From: Tabrizicola piscis
Lineage (GTDB): Bacteria > Pseudomonadota > Alphaproteobacteria > Rhodobacterales > Rhodobacteraceae
Direction: 5' to 3'
NCBI RefSeq assembly: GCF_003940805.1
Contig: NZ_CP034329.1
Coordinates: forward strand, 75,233 to 139,232
DNA: 64,000 bases
This document shows positions 28,045 to 36,676 of the stretch, piece by piece. Position numbers and translations under genes: made by a program. Numbering within the stretch: the stretch's first letter is position 1; each line of letters opens with the position of its first letter. The notes under the pieces are model-generated. The model saw only the letters and a list, made by a program, of their open reading frames with translations, was not told the DNA's origin and did not search any database.

Positions 28045-29075
28045 TGCTGAAGATCACAGATCTTGAGCTGCTGGTGGGGGGCGTGGCGCATCTAGCCGCC
28101 ATTAACGCCAGCTTTCAGCCCGGCACGCTGACCACCATTCTGGGCCGCACTGGGGCGGGCAAGACCACGCTGATGCGCGCGATTGCGGGGCTGATTGCGC
28201 CGGACAGGGGCCAGATCTTGCTGGACGGCACGGGTTGGACGCGCCTGCCGCCCTGGAAGCGCCCGGTGGCGATGGTGACGCAGCAATTCATCAACTATCC
28301 ACATCTGAACGTGCGCGACAATGTGGCCTTCCCCCTGGTGCGCGCGGGTGTGGCCAAGGCCGACGCCGCCGCCCGCGCCGAGGCGGCCCTAGCGCGCGTG
28401 GGTCTTGCCGCGATGGTGGACCGCCGCCCCTCGGCGCTGTCAGGTGGCCAGCAACAGCGTGTGGCGATCGCCCGCGCGCTGGTGAAAAAGGCCCCGGTCC
28501 TTCTGTTGGACGAGCCGTTTGTGAACCTTGATTACAATCTGCGCGAGGCGTTTCGCAAAGATCTGGTTGACCTCTTGGCAGTAGAGACGGGCACAGTGGT
28601 GCTTTACGCCTCGACCGATCCGCGTGAGGCCTTGCAGATGGGCGACCAGATCGTGCTGCTGGCGGACGGTCGCATCGTGCAATCGGGCAGCCCGCGTGAT
28701 GTCTTTGCCAACCCGGCCAGCCTGACCGCCGCCAGGGTCGTGAACGACCCGCCGATCAACCCGATCCCATTTCACCAGAACGGCGTTGCCGATTTCGGCG
28801 CGCTTGGCCAGCAGGCAATTACTCTGCCGTCGGGTGCCTACACGCTGGGCCTGCGCGCAAGCGATATCCGCGCGGGCGGGCCGAATCAGGCGCGGGTCAC
28901 GCTTACCGAAGTCACCGGGTCTGAAACGCTGACCCACCTGTCGTTGAACGGCCTTGACCTGGTGATGCAGGAAAAAAGCGTCGTGCTGCGAAGCCCCGGT
29001 GATGTGGTGGGCGTGCATCTTGATCTGCACAAAGGATTAGTCTTTGGCGCAGACGGGCAAAGGGCAGGGGTCTGA
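28044..29075 (+). CDS. ABC transporter ATPase 1, GlpS-like
   Basis: This 343-aa ATPase has Walker A GRTGAGKT, signature LSGGQQQRVAIARAL and Walker B VLLLDEPF, followed by a C-terminal TOBE-like domain. The segment VAMVTQQFINYPHLNVRDN closely resembles GlpS of the rhizobial glycerol importer. The switch histidine is replaced: after the D-loop the protein reads VVLYASTDPREAL where LVTHD is usual, as in GlpS-type subunits. It is paired with a second, different ATPase downstream, an arrangement found in glycerol-type importers. Confidence 0.9.
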   Translation: MLKITDLELLVGGVAHLAAINASFQPGTLTTILGRTGAGKTTLMRAIAGLIAPDRGQILLDGTGWTRLPPWKRPVAMVTQQFINYPHLNVRDNVAFPLVRAGVAKADAAARAEAALARVGLAAMVDRRPSALSGGQQQRVAIARALVKKAPVLLLDEPFVNLDYNLREAFRKDLVDLLAVETGTVVLYASTDPREALQMGDQIVLLADGRIVQSGSPRDVFANPASLTAARVVNDPPINPIPFHQNGVADFGALGQQAITLPSGAYTLGLRASDIRAGGPNQARVTLTEVTGSETLTHLSLNGLDLVMQEKSVVLRSPGDVVGVHLDLHKGLVFGADGQRAGV

Positions 29076-29076
29076 C

Positions 29077-30120
29077 ATGGCAGAAATTCGGCTGGCCAAA
29101 CTGGCCCACTCCTACGGCAACGGAACAAATGCGCTGAAACCGCTGGACATGACCTGGCGCGATGGCGGCACCTATGCGCTGCTCGGGCCATCTGGTTGTG
29201 GCAAATCCACCATGCTCAATATCATCTCGGGCCTATTGAAGCCGTCTGAGGGCCGGGTCCTGTTTGACGGGCAGGATGTGACTGATAAAGACACCGGCGC
29301 GCGGAATATCGCGCAGGTGTTTCAGGTGCCGGTGATCTACCGGTCGATGACGGTGGGCGAAAATCTGGCCTTCCCGTTGGTGTGCCGCCGCGTGCCCACC
29401 CCCCGCATCAAGGCGCGGGTCGAGGCGATTGCCGAGCGGCTGGGCCTGTCGCGGCATCTGAACAGCCGCGCCGTGGCGCTTACGGCAGATCAGAAACAAC
29501 TGATCTCGCTGGGCCGCGGGCTGGTGCGCGAAGATGTTTCAGCGGTGCTGCTGGACGAACCGCTGACGGTGATCGACCCGCAGATGAAGTTCGAGCTGCG
29601 CAAGATCCTGAAGGACATCAACCGCGAGTTTCGCCTGACTATGGTGCTGGTCACGCATGACCAGAACGAGGCGCTGACCTTTGCCGATACAGTTGTCGTG
29701 ATGAACCACGGTGAGGTGATACAGGCGGGCACTCCGCAAGAGCTGTTTGAACGCCCTGCCACCACCCATGTTGGGACCTTTATCGGCAGCCCAGCGATGA
29801 ACTTTTTGCCCGCCGTGCGCGAGGGTGACCGGGTGCTTGTCCCCGGCGCCGGCCTGTCCCGCACAGCCCCCGCGGACCTGCCTACCACAGATCTGACACT
29901 GGCCTTTCGCCCGGAGCATGCGGTTGCGGGTGGCCCCCTGGCAGGCACCGTGACGCGCATTTGGTTTGAAGGTGCCGATCAGGTGCTGGCCTTGTCGGTC
30001 GGCGACGCGTCGTTGCGCATCCGTGCCGTAGCAGGGGCCGAAACGGTCGGGGCAATCGTGCGTTTTGACGTGCCGCAAGACTGCTTGCGGCTATACCACC
30101 AAGGCCGCCTTGTGGCCTGA
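29077..30120 (+). CDS. ABC transporter ATPase 2, GlpT-like
   Basis: This 347-aa ATPase has Walker A GPSGCGKS, Walker B VLLDEPL and the switch region LVTHDQNEAL intact. The signature is altered: LTADQKQLISLGRGLV stands in place of LSGGQ, exactly as in GlpT-type subunits of rhizobial glycerol importers. IAQVFQVPVIYRSMTV is the matching Q-loop segment. The two ATPases thus look complementary, each with one degenerate site motif, and would form an asymmetric heterodimer. It starts one base after the previous stop. Confidence 0.92.
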   Translation: MAEIRLAKLAHSYGNGTNALKPLDMTWRDGGTYALLGPSGCGKSTMLNIISGLLKPSEGRVLFDGQDVTDKDTGARNIAQVFQVPVIYRSMTVGENLAFPLVCRRVPTPRIKARVEAIAERLGLSRHLNSRAVALTADQKQLISLGRGLVREDVSAVLLDEPLTVIDPQMKFELRKILKDINREFRLTMVLVTHDQNEALTFADTVVVMNHGEVIQAGTPQELFERPATTHVGTFIGSPAMNFLPAVREGDRVLVPGAGLSRTAPADLPTTDLTLAFRPEHAVAGGPLAGTVTRIWFEGADQVLALSVGDASLRIRAVAGAETVGAIVRFDVPQDCLRLYHQGRLVA

Positions 30121-30149
30121 GAAATTTGCAACCTGAGGAGATGGCAACA

Positions 30150-31190
30150 ATGAGTGATTACTATTCACAGGAAAACCACGGTCCGTTTCATCTGCACAGC
30201 CTTGGCGATTTCACCCTGACCTCGGGGCAGGTGCTGAAGGACGCGCAAATTGCCTACGCCACCCAAGGCACGCTGAACGCGGCCAAGGACAACGCAGTGC
30301 TGGTCACCACCTGGTACACGGGCACCACCAAGATCATGGAGCAGATTTACATAGGCGCGGGCCATGCGCTGGACCCATCGAAGTATTTCATCATTCTGGC
30401 AAATCAGTTGGGATCAGGCCTGTCCACATCGCCCTCTAACTCTGCGGCGCAAGGGGGGGCGGCCTTTCCCGCAGTGTCAATGGGAGATGACGTCAACGCA
30501 CAGCACCGGCTGGTGACAGAGGCGTTTGGCCTCGATCATCTGGCGCTGGTGTTCGGCGGGTCGATGGGGGCGGGGCAGGCGCTGGAATGGGCCTGCCGTT
30601 ACCCCGGTTTTGCACAGCGTGTTGCGGCCTTGGCGGGGGTTGGCACCACGCGCCCCCATGCCGTGGTCATAGGCAAGATCGTGCAGGACATCCTGACCTC
30701 TGCTCCAGGCTTCAACGGCGGAGCCTATGCCGCTGCCGACATGGCAGTGCCACTGCGCCAGCACGCGCTTTACTGGACAAACCTTGCTTGGTGCCCTGAT
30801 TTTCTAGACCGCAAGGGGTGGGAACCCTTGGGCCATGCGTCTCTGGATGCCTTTCTGACCGATTTCATGACCGGCTATTTCGCGCCGATGGATGCCAACA
30901 ACCTGCTGGCACAGGTCAGCAAATGGCAACGCGCCGATGTGGGTGGCATTGCGGGCGGCGATGCAAAGGCCGCCTACGCGAAGGTGAAGTCGAAGGTGCT
31001 GCTGATGCCGATATCGTCAGACCAGATTTTCCCTGTGACCACCTGCATCGCAGAGGCAGCATTGATCCCCGGTGCCCGCCTGACCGTGATCGAAGGCAAG
31101 GCAGGCCATCTTGGTCTTTTCGCCATCGAGCCTGATTACATGCCGCAGATCAACGCGGCTCTCTCCGGGCTGCTAGGTGAACAGGTCTAG
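30150..31190 (+). CDS. Alpha/beta hydrolase, MetX/homoserine acetyltransferase-like
   Basis: This 346-aa protein has the nucleophile elbow GGSMGAGQ with its serine, an acid at SSDQIFP and a histidine at AGHLGLF, in the order expected for the MetX branch of alpha/beta hydrolases. GAGGAG lies 8-9 bases before the ATG at 30150. It is the last gene of the ADH/ABC operon, 29 bases after the ATPase. True homoserine acetyltransferase is possible, but the catabolic setting suggests an acyl-ester hydrolase or acyltransferase acting on the imported substrate or its product. Confidence 0.85.
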   Translation: MSDYYSQENHGPFHLHSLGDFTLTSGQVLKDAQIAYATQGTLNAAKDNAVLVTTWYTGTTKIMEQIYIGAGHALDPSKYFIILANQLGSGLSTSPSNSAAQGGAAFPAVSMGDDVNAQHRLVTEAFGLDHLALVFGGSMGAGQALEWACRYPGFAQRVAALAGVGTTRPHAVVIGKIVQDILTSAPGFNGGAYAAADMAVPLRQHALYWTNLAWCPDFLDRKGWEPLGHASLDAFLTDFMTGYFAPMDANNLLAQVSKWQRADVGGIAGGDAKAAYAKVKSKVLLMPISSDQIFPVTTCIAEAALIPGARLTVIEGKAGHLGLFAIEPDYMPQINAALSGLLGEQV

Positions 31191-31260
31191 GCTATCTTCT
31201 TGCGGGCGATCTGATCAGTCATCTGGTGGACTTGATTGCGTCTGGAGTCTCGTCCTAAGC

Positions 31261-31719
31261 TCAGCTGATCCGCGCGGATTGCCGCTTTACCCATCGGATA
31301 GGTATTGAAGACTCAATCGAAGCGACTCCGCCGATCTTCGTTAGACGTCCGGTCAAAAAGTGCTCGAAGTCGTTCAGGTCGGCAACCGAAATTCGAAGTA
31401 GATAGTCGAAGCTGCCGGTCATCAGCCAACACTCCACAACTTCGGGGCAGAGTTTGACCTCACGCTCGAACTCGACAAGTTTGCGGTCCACCTGCTGATC
31501 CAGCTTGACAGAGACGAAGACACTGAAGCCAAAGCCCATGCGTACCTCGTCCACCACGGCGCTGTAGCCGGTGATGAAGCCGTCGGCCTCTAGCCGACGG
31601 ATGCGCCGCGCACAGGGTGAGGGCGACAGGCCGACACGCTCGCTCAGTTCCTGATGTGAGATGCGCGCATCTGCCTGCAGTTCTTTCAGAATTCGGTGGT
31701 CGATCTGATCCAGTTTCAC
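31261..31719 (-). CDS. Lrp/AsnC family transcriptional regulator
   Basis: This 152-aa protein has an N-terminal helix-turn-helix (ISHQELSERVGLSPSPCARR, about residues 20-39) and a C-terminal RAM ligand-binding domain (residues 65-145). It is divergent from the AceE/transketolase-like gene, with 131 bp between the starts. Such pairs usually mean that the regulator controls its neighbour in response to an amino acid or related metabolite. The effector is unknown. Confidence 0.93.
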   Translation of the reverse strand: MKLDQIDHRILKELQADARISHQELSERVGLSPSPCARRIRRLEADGFITGYSAVVDEVRMGFGFSVFVSVKLDQQVDRKLVEFEREVKLCPEVVECWLMTGSFDYLLRISVADLNDFEHFLTGRLTKIGGVASIESSIPIRWVKRQSARIS

Positions 31720-31850
31720 ATGATATACGCCGAAAATCAGCGCCCCTTGTCAATTTGACGCCGAATATGAGCAATCGGAGTGCGAAAAGACAGGTAAAAT
31801 GCAGGTATCTCGCCCAAGGACTGCGATATTCTTGCCTAAAGGAGTTGCCG

Positions 31851-34211
31851 ATGCCTGATTTTCCCCATCTGAAAACCATTGAACAGCGCTTGCTGTGGTT
31901 GTCGCACTGGATGATCCATCACGCCAATCACATCCGGCCCAAGGTAGACGGGATCAAGGTCGGCGGGCATCAGGCGTCGTCGGCCTCGATGGTGTCGATC
32001 CTGACAGCGCTCTATTTCCACGCGCTGCGGCCACAAGACCGGGTCGCGGTCAAACCCCATGCCTCGCCGCTCTTTCACGCCATCCAGTATCTGATGGGCA
32101 ACCAGACCCGCGAAAAGATGGAGAATTTCCGCGGTTTCGGTGGGGTGCAAAGCTACCCCAGCCGGACCAAGGACGTGGATGATGTCGATTTCTCTACCGG
32201 ATCGGTCGGCCTTGGCGTCGCGATCACGTCGTTTGCGTCGATCGTGCAGGACTATATCGCCGCCAAGGACTGGGGCGGCGATCTGCCTTTGGGCCGCATG
32301 GTGGCGTTGGTCGGTGATGCCGAGATGGACGAAGGCAACGTCTATGAGACGCTGCAAGAGGGCTGGAAGAACGATCTGAGAAACTGCTGGTGGATCATCG
32401 ACTACAACCGCCAGTCGCTGGACGGGATCGTGCGTGAAGGGCTGTTTGCGCGGATCGAGCAGATCTTCGACGCCTTCGGCTGGGATGTGGTGCGGGTCAA
32501 ATACGGCGCCCTGCAACGCGCGGCTTTTGCCGAGCCGGGAGGCAGCGCCCTGCGCGACTGGATCGACCGCTGCCCGAACCAGCAATACGCCGCGCTGACC
32601 TTTATGGGCGGGGCCGTCTGGCGCAAGCGGCTGATGGAGGATCTGGGCGATCAGGGCGATGTGTCGGCGCTGATCGACCGGCGCGACGACGCAGGATTGG
32701 CAGCGCTGATGGAAAACCTTGGCGGCAACTGCGTGCAGACCATGGCCGAGGCGTTTGACGCCGTCACCCACGACCGGCCGACCTGCTTTCTCGCCTATAC
32801 GATCAAGGGCTGGGGCACCCCGATTGCCGGCCACAAGGACAACCACGGCGGGCTGATGAACCCCACTCAGTTTGCGTCATGGCAAAGGCACATGGGCGTG
32901 CCGCAGGGCCAGGAGTGGGAGCCGATGGCCACCGTCCAAGACCCGACCGCCCTGCGCAGTTTCCTCTCGCGTGTGCCGTTTTTTGCAAATGGCAGCCGCC
33001 GCTATCACGACGACCGCATTGCCGTGCCGAAGATCATCGTCGATACTGGCCGCGAGATCTCGACCCAGGCTGCCTTCGGCAAGATCCTCGACGATCTTTC
33101 CAAGAGCTCCTCTGCGTTGGCCGCGCGGATCGTTACCACCTCGCCTGACGTAACGGGAACCACCAGCCTCGGCCCCTGGGTCAACCGGCGCAAGTTGTTT
33201 GCGCGTCAGCCGCAGGCCGATGCCTTCATTGAGCACCGCATCCCCTCGACCGCGAAGTGGGAGTTTGCGCCCGAGGGACAGCATATCGAACTGGGCATCG
33301 CCGAGATGAACCTGTTCTTGCTGCTGGGGGCGGCGGGCCTGTCACACAGCCTATTCGGCAAGCGGCTGTTCCCCATCGGCACAGTCTATGACCCCTTTGT
33401 GCATCGGGGCCTCGATGCCCTGAATTATGCCTGCTATCAGGATGCCCGCTTCATCATCATCGGCACCCCGTCGGGCGTTACACTGGCGCCCGAAGGCGGC
33501 GCGCATCAGTCCATCGGGACACCCTTGACCGGCATGTCGCAGGATGGTTTGGCGGCGTTTGAACCGGCCTTTGCCGATGAATTGGCGGTGATCATGGAAT
33601 GGGCCTTCGACTACCTTCAACGCGACGGCGATGGCGACCCGGACGAACGCACCTGGCTGCGCGACAAAACAGGCGGGTCGGTCTATCTGCGGTTGACGAC
33701 AAACCCGCTCGAACAGCCGGGCAAGCGCCACGACAACGCCTTCTTGCAAGGAGCCATCGACGGAGCTTACTGGCTGCGAAAGCCCGGACCAAATTGCCAG
33801 TCAGTGATCGCCTATCAGGGGGCTGTAGCGCCTGAGGCTATTGCGGCAGCGGGCATCATCGGCGAACACCGCCGCGATGTGGGGGTGCTGGCCGTTACCT
33901 CGGCCGATCGGCTGAACGCGGGCTGGACGGCCGCACAGCGCGCCCGCGCACGTGGTAACCGGGCGGCACGCAGCCACATTGAGACATTGTTGGCGGACCT
34001 GCCACGAGATTGTCTGCTGATCACGGCCATTGACGGACACCCGGCCACTTTGGCCTGGCTAGGGTCGGTCGGCGGGCACAAGACAGTGTCACACGGGGTC
34101 GAGCATTTCGGCCAGACTGGCACAATCGGCGACCTCTATCACCACTTCGGGCTGGACCGTGACTCCCTTGCGCAGTCCATAGCGGGTTTGACAACGGGAC
34201 GAGGTTCTTAG
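31851..34211 (+). CDS. Pyruvate dehydrogenase E1 / transketolase-like enzyme
   Basis: This 786-aa thiamine-diphosphate enzyme starts at 31851 (AAAGGAG upstream). The TPP motif reads GDAEMDEGNVYETLQEG and ends in IDYNRQSLDG, as in AceE-type homodimeric E1 rather than classic transketolase. The N-terminal HHANHIRPK...GGHQASSAS stretch and the C-terminal transketolase domain also match. No E2/E3 genes are near, so it may use its own acceptor or a chromosomal complex. The adjacent divergent Lrp regulator probably controls it. A role in 2-oxoacid metabolism is inferred. Confidence 0.88.
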   Translation: MPDFPHLKTIEQRLLWLSHWMIHHANHIRPKVDGIKVGGHQASSASMVSILTALYFHALRPQDRVAVKPHASPLFHAIQYLMGNQTREKMENFRGFGGVQSYPSRTKDVDDVDFSTGSVGLGVAITSFASIVQDYIAAKDWGGDLPLGRMVALVGDAEMDEGNVYETLQEGWKNDLRNCWWIIDYNRQSLDGIVREGLFARIEQIFDAFGWDVVRVKYGALQRAAFAEPGGSALRDWIDRCPNQQYAALTFMGGAVWRKRLMEDLGDQGDVSALIDRRDDAGLAALMENLGGNCVQTMAEAFDAVTHDRPTCFLAYTIKGWGTPIAGHKDNHGGLMNPTQFASWQRHMGVPQGQEWEPMATVQDPTALRSFLSRVPFFANGSRRYHDDRIAVPKIIVDTGREISTQAAFGKILDDLSKSSSALAARIVTTSPDVTGTTSLGPWVNRRKLFARQPQADAFIEHRIPSTAKWEFAPEGQHIELGIAEMNLFLLLGAAGLSHSLFGKRLFPIGTVYDPFVHRGLDALNYACYQDARFIIIGTPSGVTLAPEGGAHQSIGTPLTGMSQDGLAAFEPAFADELAVIMEWAFDYLQRDGDGDPDERTWLRDKTGGSVYLRLTTNPLEQPGKRHDNAFLQGAIDGAYWLRKPGPNCQSVIAYQGAVAPEAIAAAGIIGEHRRDVGVLAVTSADRLNAGWTAAQRARARGNRAARSHIETLLADLPRDCLLITAIDGHPATLAWLGSVGGHKTVSHGVEHFGQTGTIGDLYHHFGLDRDSLAQSIAGLTTGRGS

Positions 34212-34244
34212 GGTCAGTGAACAGCCCCTAGTTTGCTAGACTCC

Positions 34245-34391
34245 TTACAGTTTCAGTTTCTGCTGCTGTTCGAAGGCGATCGGTGACAGCATGCCGTTCC
34301 TAACGTGTTTGCGCTGCGGGTTGTAGAAGAACTCGATGTAGTCGAACACGTCTTGTCGGGCTCCACTGCGGGCCCGCAAGCTATTGTAGGA
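34245..34391 (-). pseudogene. IS3-family transposase C-terminal remnant
   Basis: The last 46-48 residues of an IS3-type OrfB are readable (DVFDYIEFFYNPQRKHVRNG, then LSPIAFEQQ), which is the typical end of the integrase-core protein with the catalytic-glutamate region lost. The rest of the element is gone. It marks an old insertion or recombination point at the junction between metabolic cargo and the AbiE locus. Confidence 0.82.
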
Positions 34392-34444
34392 CAAGGCAAT
34401 CGCTATTGAGAACGATACCGTGGCTTGGCAAACCGAGCGTAGTT

Positions 34445-34462
34445 GCCAACCTATAGGTTGGC
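34445..34462. repeat. Perfect 18-bp palindrome
   Basis: GCCAACCTATAGGTTGGC is self-complementary over its full length. It lies in the 345-bp gap between the IS3 remnant and the AbiEi gene. It may be a terminator hairpin or a protein-binding site. Nothing else is recognised in this gap except the operator listed next. Confidence 0.6.
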
Positions 34463-34670
34463 AGGGGCGCTTAGGGACATCAGCCTCGGTCAAGCTTCTG
34501 TCCGAAGGACCACGGTCTGGTCGCGGCGGCTCTCCGGGAGGTACACCGCTGCGACCTTCGGCAACCACCGCAAATCTATAGCCGTCCCTTATCCCCGCGC
34601 ATTCAAATCTCCCATCAATTAGGGCTACCCTCAGTTCTTTGGAAATTCTGACTTTGGAGCGTCCGAAACG

Positions 34671-34731
34671 CTAAAGTGTCGCTTCCGTCAAAGAAATCCA
34701 TGGTGTTCTCTTTAAAAATATGTCACTTTAG
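34671..34731 (+). promoter_or_regulatory. Inverted repeat at the AbiEi promoter (likely autoregulatory operator)
   Basis: CTAAAGTG (34671-34678) and CACTTTAG (34724-34731) form a perfect 8-bp inverted repeat spanning the promoter and ending 5 bases before the AbiEi ATG. AbiEi antitoxins of known AbiE systems repress their own operon by binding such repeats. The site here is inferred from position. Confidence 0.6.
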
Positions 34732-34736
34732 GCATC

Positions 34737-35558
34737 ATGGACGCCGTAAGGTCACAAAATCTGAAGAAGCTGCTTGATGCCGTGCCCGCCGGGTATCTGG
34801 TCGATGCCGCGTGGCTCGTCTCCCAAGGCATCGCCTATGAGAGCTTCCGTGACTATGTGAAGCGCGGCTGGCTCGACCGCATCACCCGAGGCGTATTCCG
34901 CCGCCCACTCCCCAGCACCGCAGCCCCCCCGACGTCGAACAGCATCGACTGGAAGACCTGCATCCTCTCCACGCAGCATATCATGGGTCATGACCTGCAT
35001 ATTGGCGGCACCACGGCGCTCGGCGAACAGGGACATGCCCACTATCTGCGCCTCGGCGAAAGCGCTCCAGTTTGGGTCTATGGGGTCAGTATCCCCAATT
35101 GGCTGGCGAAACTGCCGATGGATGCCCCGATAAGAACCCGCCCCCGATCCTTGTTTGCCGACCCGAAACTGGGCTTGATCGAAGGCATGACGACCGGCCA
35201 GCCGTGGGACTGGGGTCTCACGATGTCGACGCCGGAGCGCGCGATCCTGGAGGCCATGGACGAGTTGCCCGACCATGAGAGTTTCCACACGCTCGACATG
35301 GCTTTCGAGAGCCTGACAACCCTGCGCCCGAAACTGCTTTCCGACCTCCTCGAGGCTTGCCGCAAGATCAAGGTCAAGCGCCTGTTCTTCGTCTTTGCCG
35401 ACCGTCACAATCATCCTTGGCGCAAAAGGATCGACCCGCAGGCATTTGATCTCGGCAGCGGCGACCGAGCCTTGGTTCAAGGCGGCAAGATCCACCCGCG
35501 CTATCGGATCATGGTGCCGGAAGATTTCGTGCAACCGGTAGGCGACCGTGGCGCGTGA
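34737..35558 (+). CDS. abiEi: AbiEi-family antitoxin (Type IV TA)
   Basis: This 273-aa protein has an N-terminal winged helix-turn-helix (LVDAAWLVSQGIAYESFRDY then VKRGWLDRITRGVFRR, about residues 20-55) and the longer C-terminal antitoxin domain (LSTQHIMGHDLHIGGTTALG, later STPERAILEAMDELP). It matches full-length AbiEi proteins. In AbiE systems it represses the operon and neutralises the AbiEii nucleotidyltransferase. Here an extra 87-aa gene lies between it and the toxin. The inverted repeat just upstream is its likely operator. Confidence 0.9.
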   Translation: MDAVRSQNLKKLLDAVPAGYLVDAAWLVSQGIAYESFRDYVKRGWLDRITRGVFRRPLPSTAAPPTSNSIDWKTCILSTQHIMGHDLHIGGTTALGEQGHAHYLRLGESAPVWVYGVSIPNWLAKLPMDAPIRTRPRSLFADPKLGLIEGMTTGQPWDWGLTMSTPERAILEAMDELPDHESFHTLDMAFESLTTLRPKLLSDLLEACRKIKVKRLFFVFADRHNHPWRKRIDPQAFDLGSGDRALVQGGKIHPRYRIMVPEDFVQPVGDRGA

Positions 35559-35650
35559 GACCTAGGAAGCCCAGGTAAAGCGGGGCTTTATTGCTTTGTT
35601 GATGCCCATCGACTACATTACGCGAGAAGTTACCTCACAGAGATGATGCA

Positions 35651-35914
35651 ATGGCCTCGGTCGCAGCGAAAGTGATGTCGACAGTCAGCGCGCCCTACGG
35701 CGTGCAGGTGACGGCTACCCAGCTGGCCGAAAAAATCGCCGACAGCAAGAGCGTCGATGCCTTCGATTGCAGCGTGTTCGCCTTCCTGTCCGAAGTGTCC
35801 CCCAAACTGCAGCAGTCGTTTATCGACGAGATGGGTGTTAGCAAGGACGCAGTCATCGTGGTCGCAAAAAAATTCTCCGAGCTCGCCGGATACAAGCTCC
35901 CGCTCGCGATCTGA
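35651..35914 (+). CDS. 87-aa protein inside the AbiE operon
   Basis: I do not recognise this protein. It is a small, mostly alpha-helical, soluble protein with a lysine/aspartate-rich surface (QLAEKIADSKSVDAFDCSVF) and no membrane segment or catalytic motif. It lies 92 bases after the AbiEi gene, and its stop directly abuts the AbiEii ATG, so it is co-transcribed and probably coupled to the toxin. Canonical AbiE loci have only two genes. It may be an added antitoxin part, a chaperone or a specificity factor. Confidence 0.75.
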   Translation: MASVAAKVMSTVSAPYGVQVTATQLAEKIADSKSVDAFDCSVFAFLSEVSPKLQQSFIDEMGVSKDAVIVVAKKFSELAGYKLPLAI

Positions 35915-36592
35915 ATGAACGTCCCGCAGCCAAGCCGCTGGCCCGAGCTTTTTGATGTGGCTATGGCGATCGTTGACCAAGCCAACGGTCAGGGTATCGG
36001 CATGACGAACTGGAGCTTTGGGGGCGGAACGGCTCTCATGCTCCAAATCAAGCATCGCGAAAGCCACGACATCGATCTCTTTATCGACGATGCCCAGTAT
36101 CTCCCGTATTTGAACCCTGAGACGCAAGGATACAATCTCGCACTCGCACCGAGCGACTATGAAACCGATGGCACGCGCGCCTTGAAGATCGTGTTCAATG
36201 GCGTCGGCGAGATCGACTTCATCTGCTGCGACCCAGTCACCCAAGAACCGTATGTCATTACCGATATCCGCGGACGACGCGTCAAACTCGAGACGCCAGC
36301 CGAAATCCTGGCCAAGAAGGTAGTCTTCCGCGGTTCACACCTCCAGCCCCGGGACATGTTCGACATCGCCGCCGTCGCCCATGCACTTGGCACCGACTAC
36401 GTCGTTGAAGCCTGCTCCAGATTTCCTGATGCTTCCCGGGGAGCGCTCGCAGTCGCCGAGAAAATGAATCCTGCGCTGGTTGATGCCGTCACAGGCAAGT
36501 TGTTGGTGTCAGAGGGATTTCAGATTCTTCAGGGCCATGCACAGGGAGTAACGAAGGCAGTCCTGGTCGAAGCGATCGCGCGAGCAGGCTGA
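35915..36592 (+). CDS. abiEii: AbiEii/AbiGii-family nucleotidyltransferase toxin
   Basis: This 225-aa protein has the DUF1814 nucleotidyltransferase pattern: GGGTALMLQIKHRESHDIDL, with the GG-x(6-8) loop and the D-I-D metal-binding pair, followed by a conserved LETPAEILAKKVVFRG stretch and RDMFDI. AbiEii toxins transfer nucleotides to tRNA or other targets, stop growth after phage infection and also stabilise plasmids. It starts immediately after the 87-aa gene. It is shorter than the classic AbiEii of about 300 residues, which fits one sub-family. Confidence 0.9.
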   Translation: MNVPQPSRWPELFDVAMAIVDQANGQGIGMTNWSFGGGTALMLQIKHRESHDIDLFIDDAQYLPYLNPETQGYNLALAPSDYETDGTRALKIVFNGVGEIDFICCDPVTQEPYVITDIRGRRVKLETPAEILAKKVVFRGSHLQPRDMFDIAAVAHALGTDYVVEACSRFPDASRGALAVAEKMNPALVDAVTGKLLVSEGFQILQGHAQGVTKAVLVEAIARAG

Positions 36593-36595
36593 CCG

Positions 36596-36630
36596 GTCGC
36601 AGACGGCCGGCCAAGCCGATCGGCTGCGAC
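36596..36630. terminator. Hairpin between convergent AbiEii and DUF6088 genes
   Basis: GTCGCAGACGGCCGG pairs with CCGATCGGCTGCGAC with few mismatches. It lies 3 bases after the AbiEii stop and 47 bases from the DUF6088 stop, so it could end transcription both ways. No U tract is present. Confidence 0.45.
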
Positions 36631-36676
36631 GCCAAGAGCATCCAGCCGGTCTTTGCCGTTGAGGCGCAGGAATGCC

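Noticed and set aside
31836..32846. Minus-strand open frame (336 codons) opposite the AceE-like gene
   Set aside because: It is a shadow of a strong TPP-enzyme frame.
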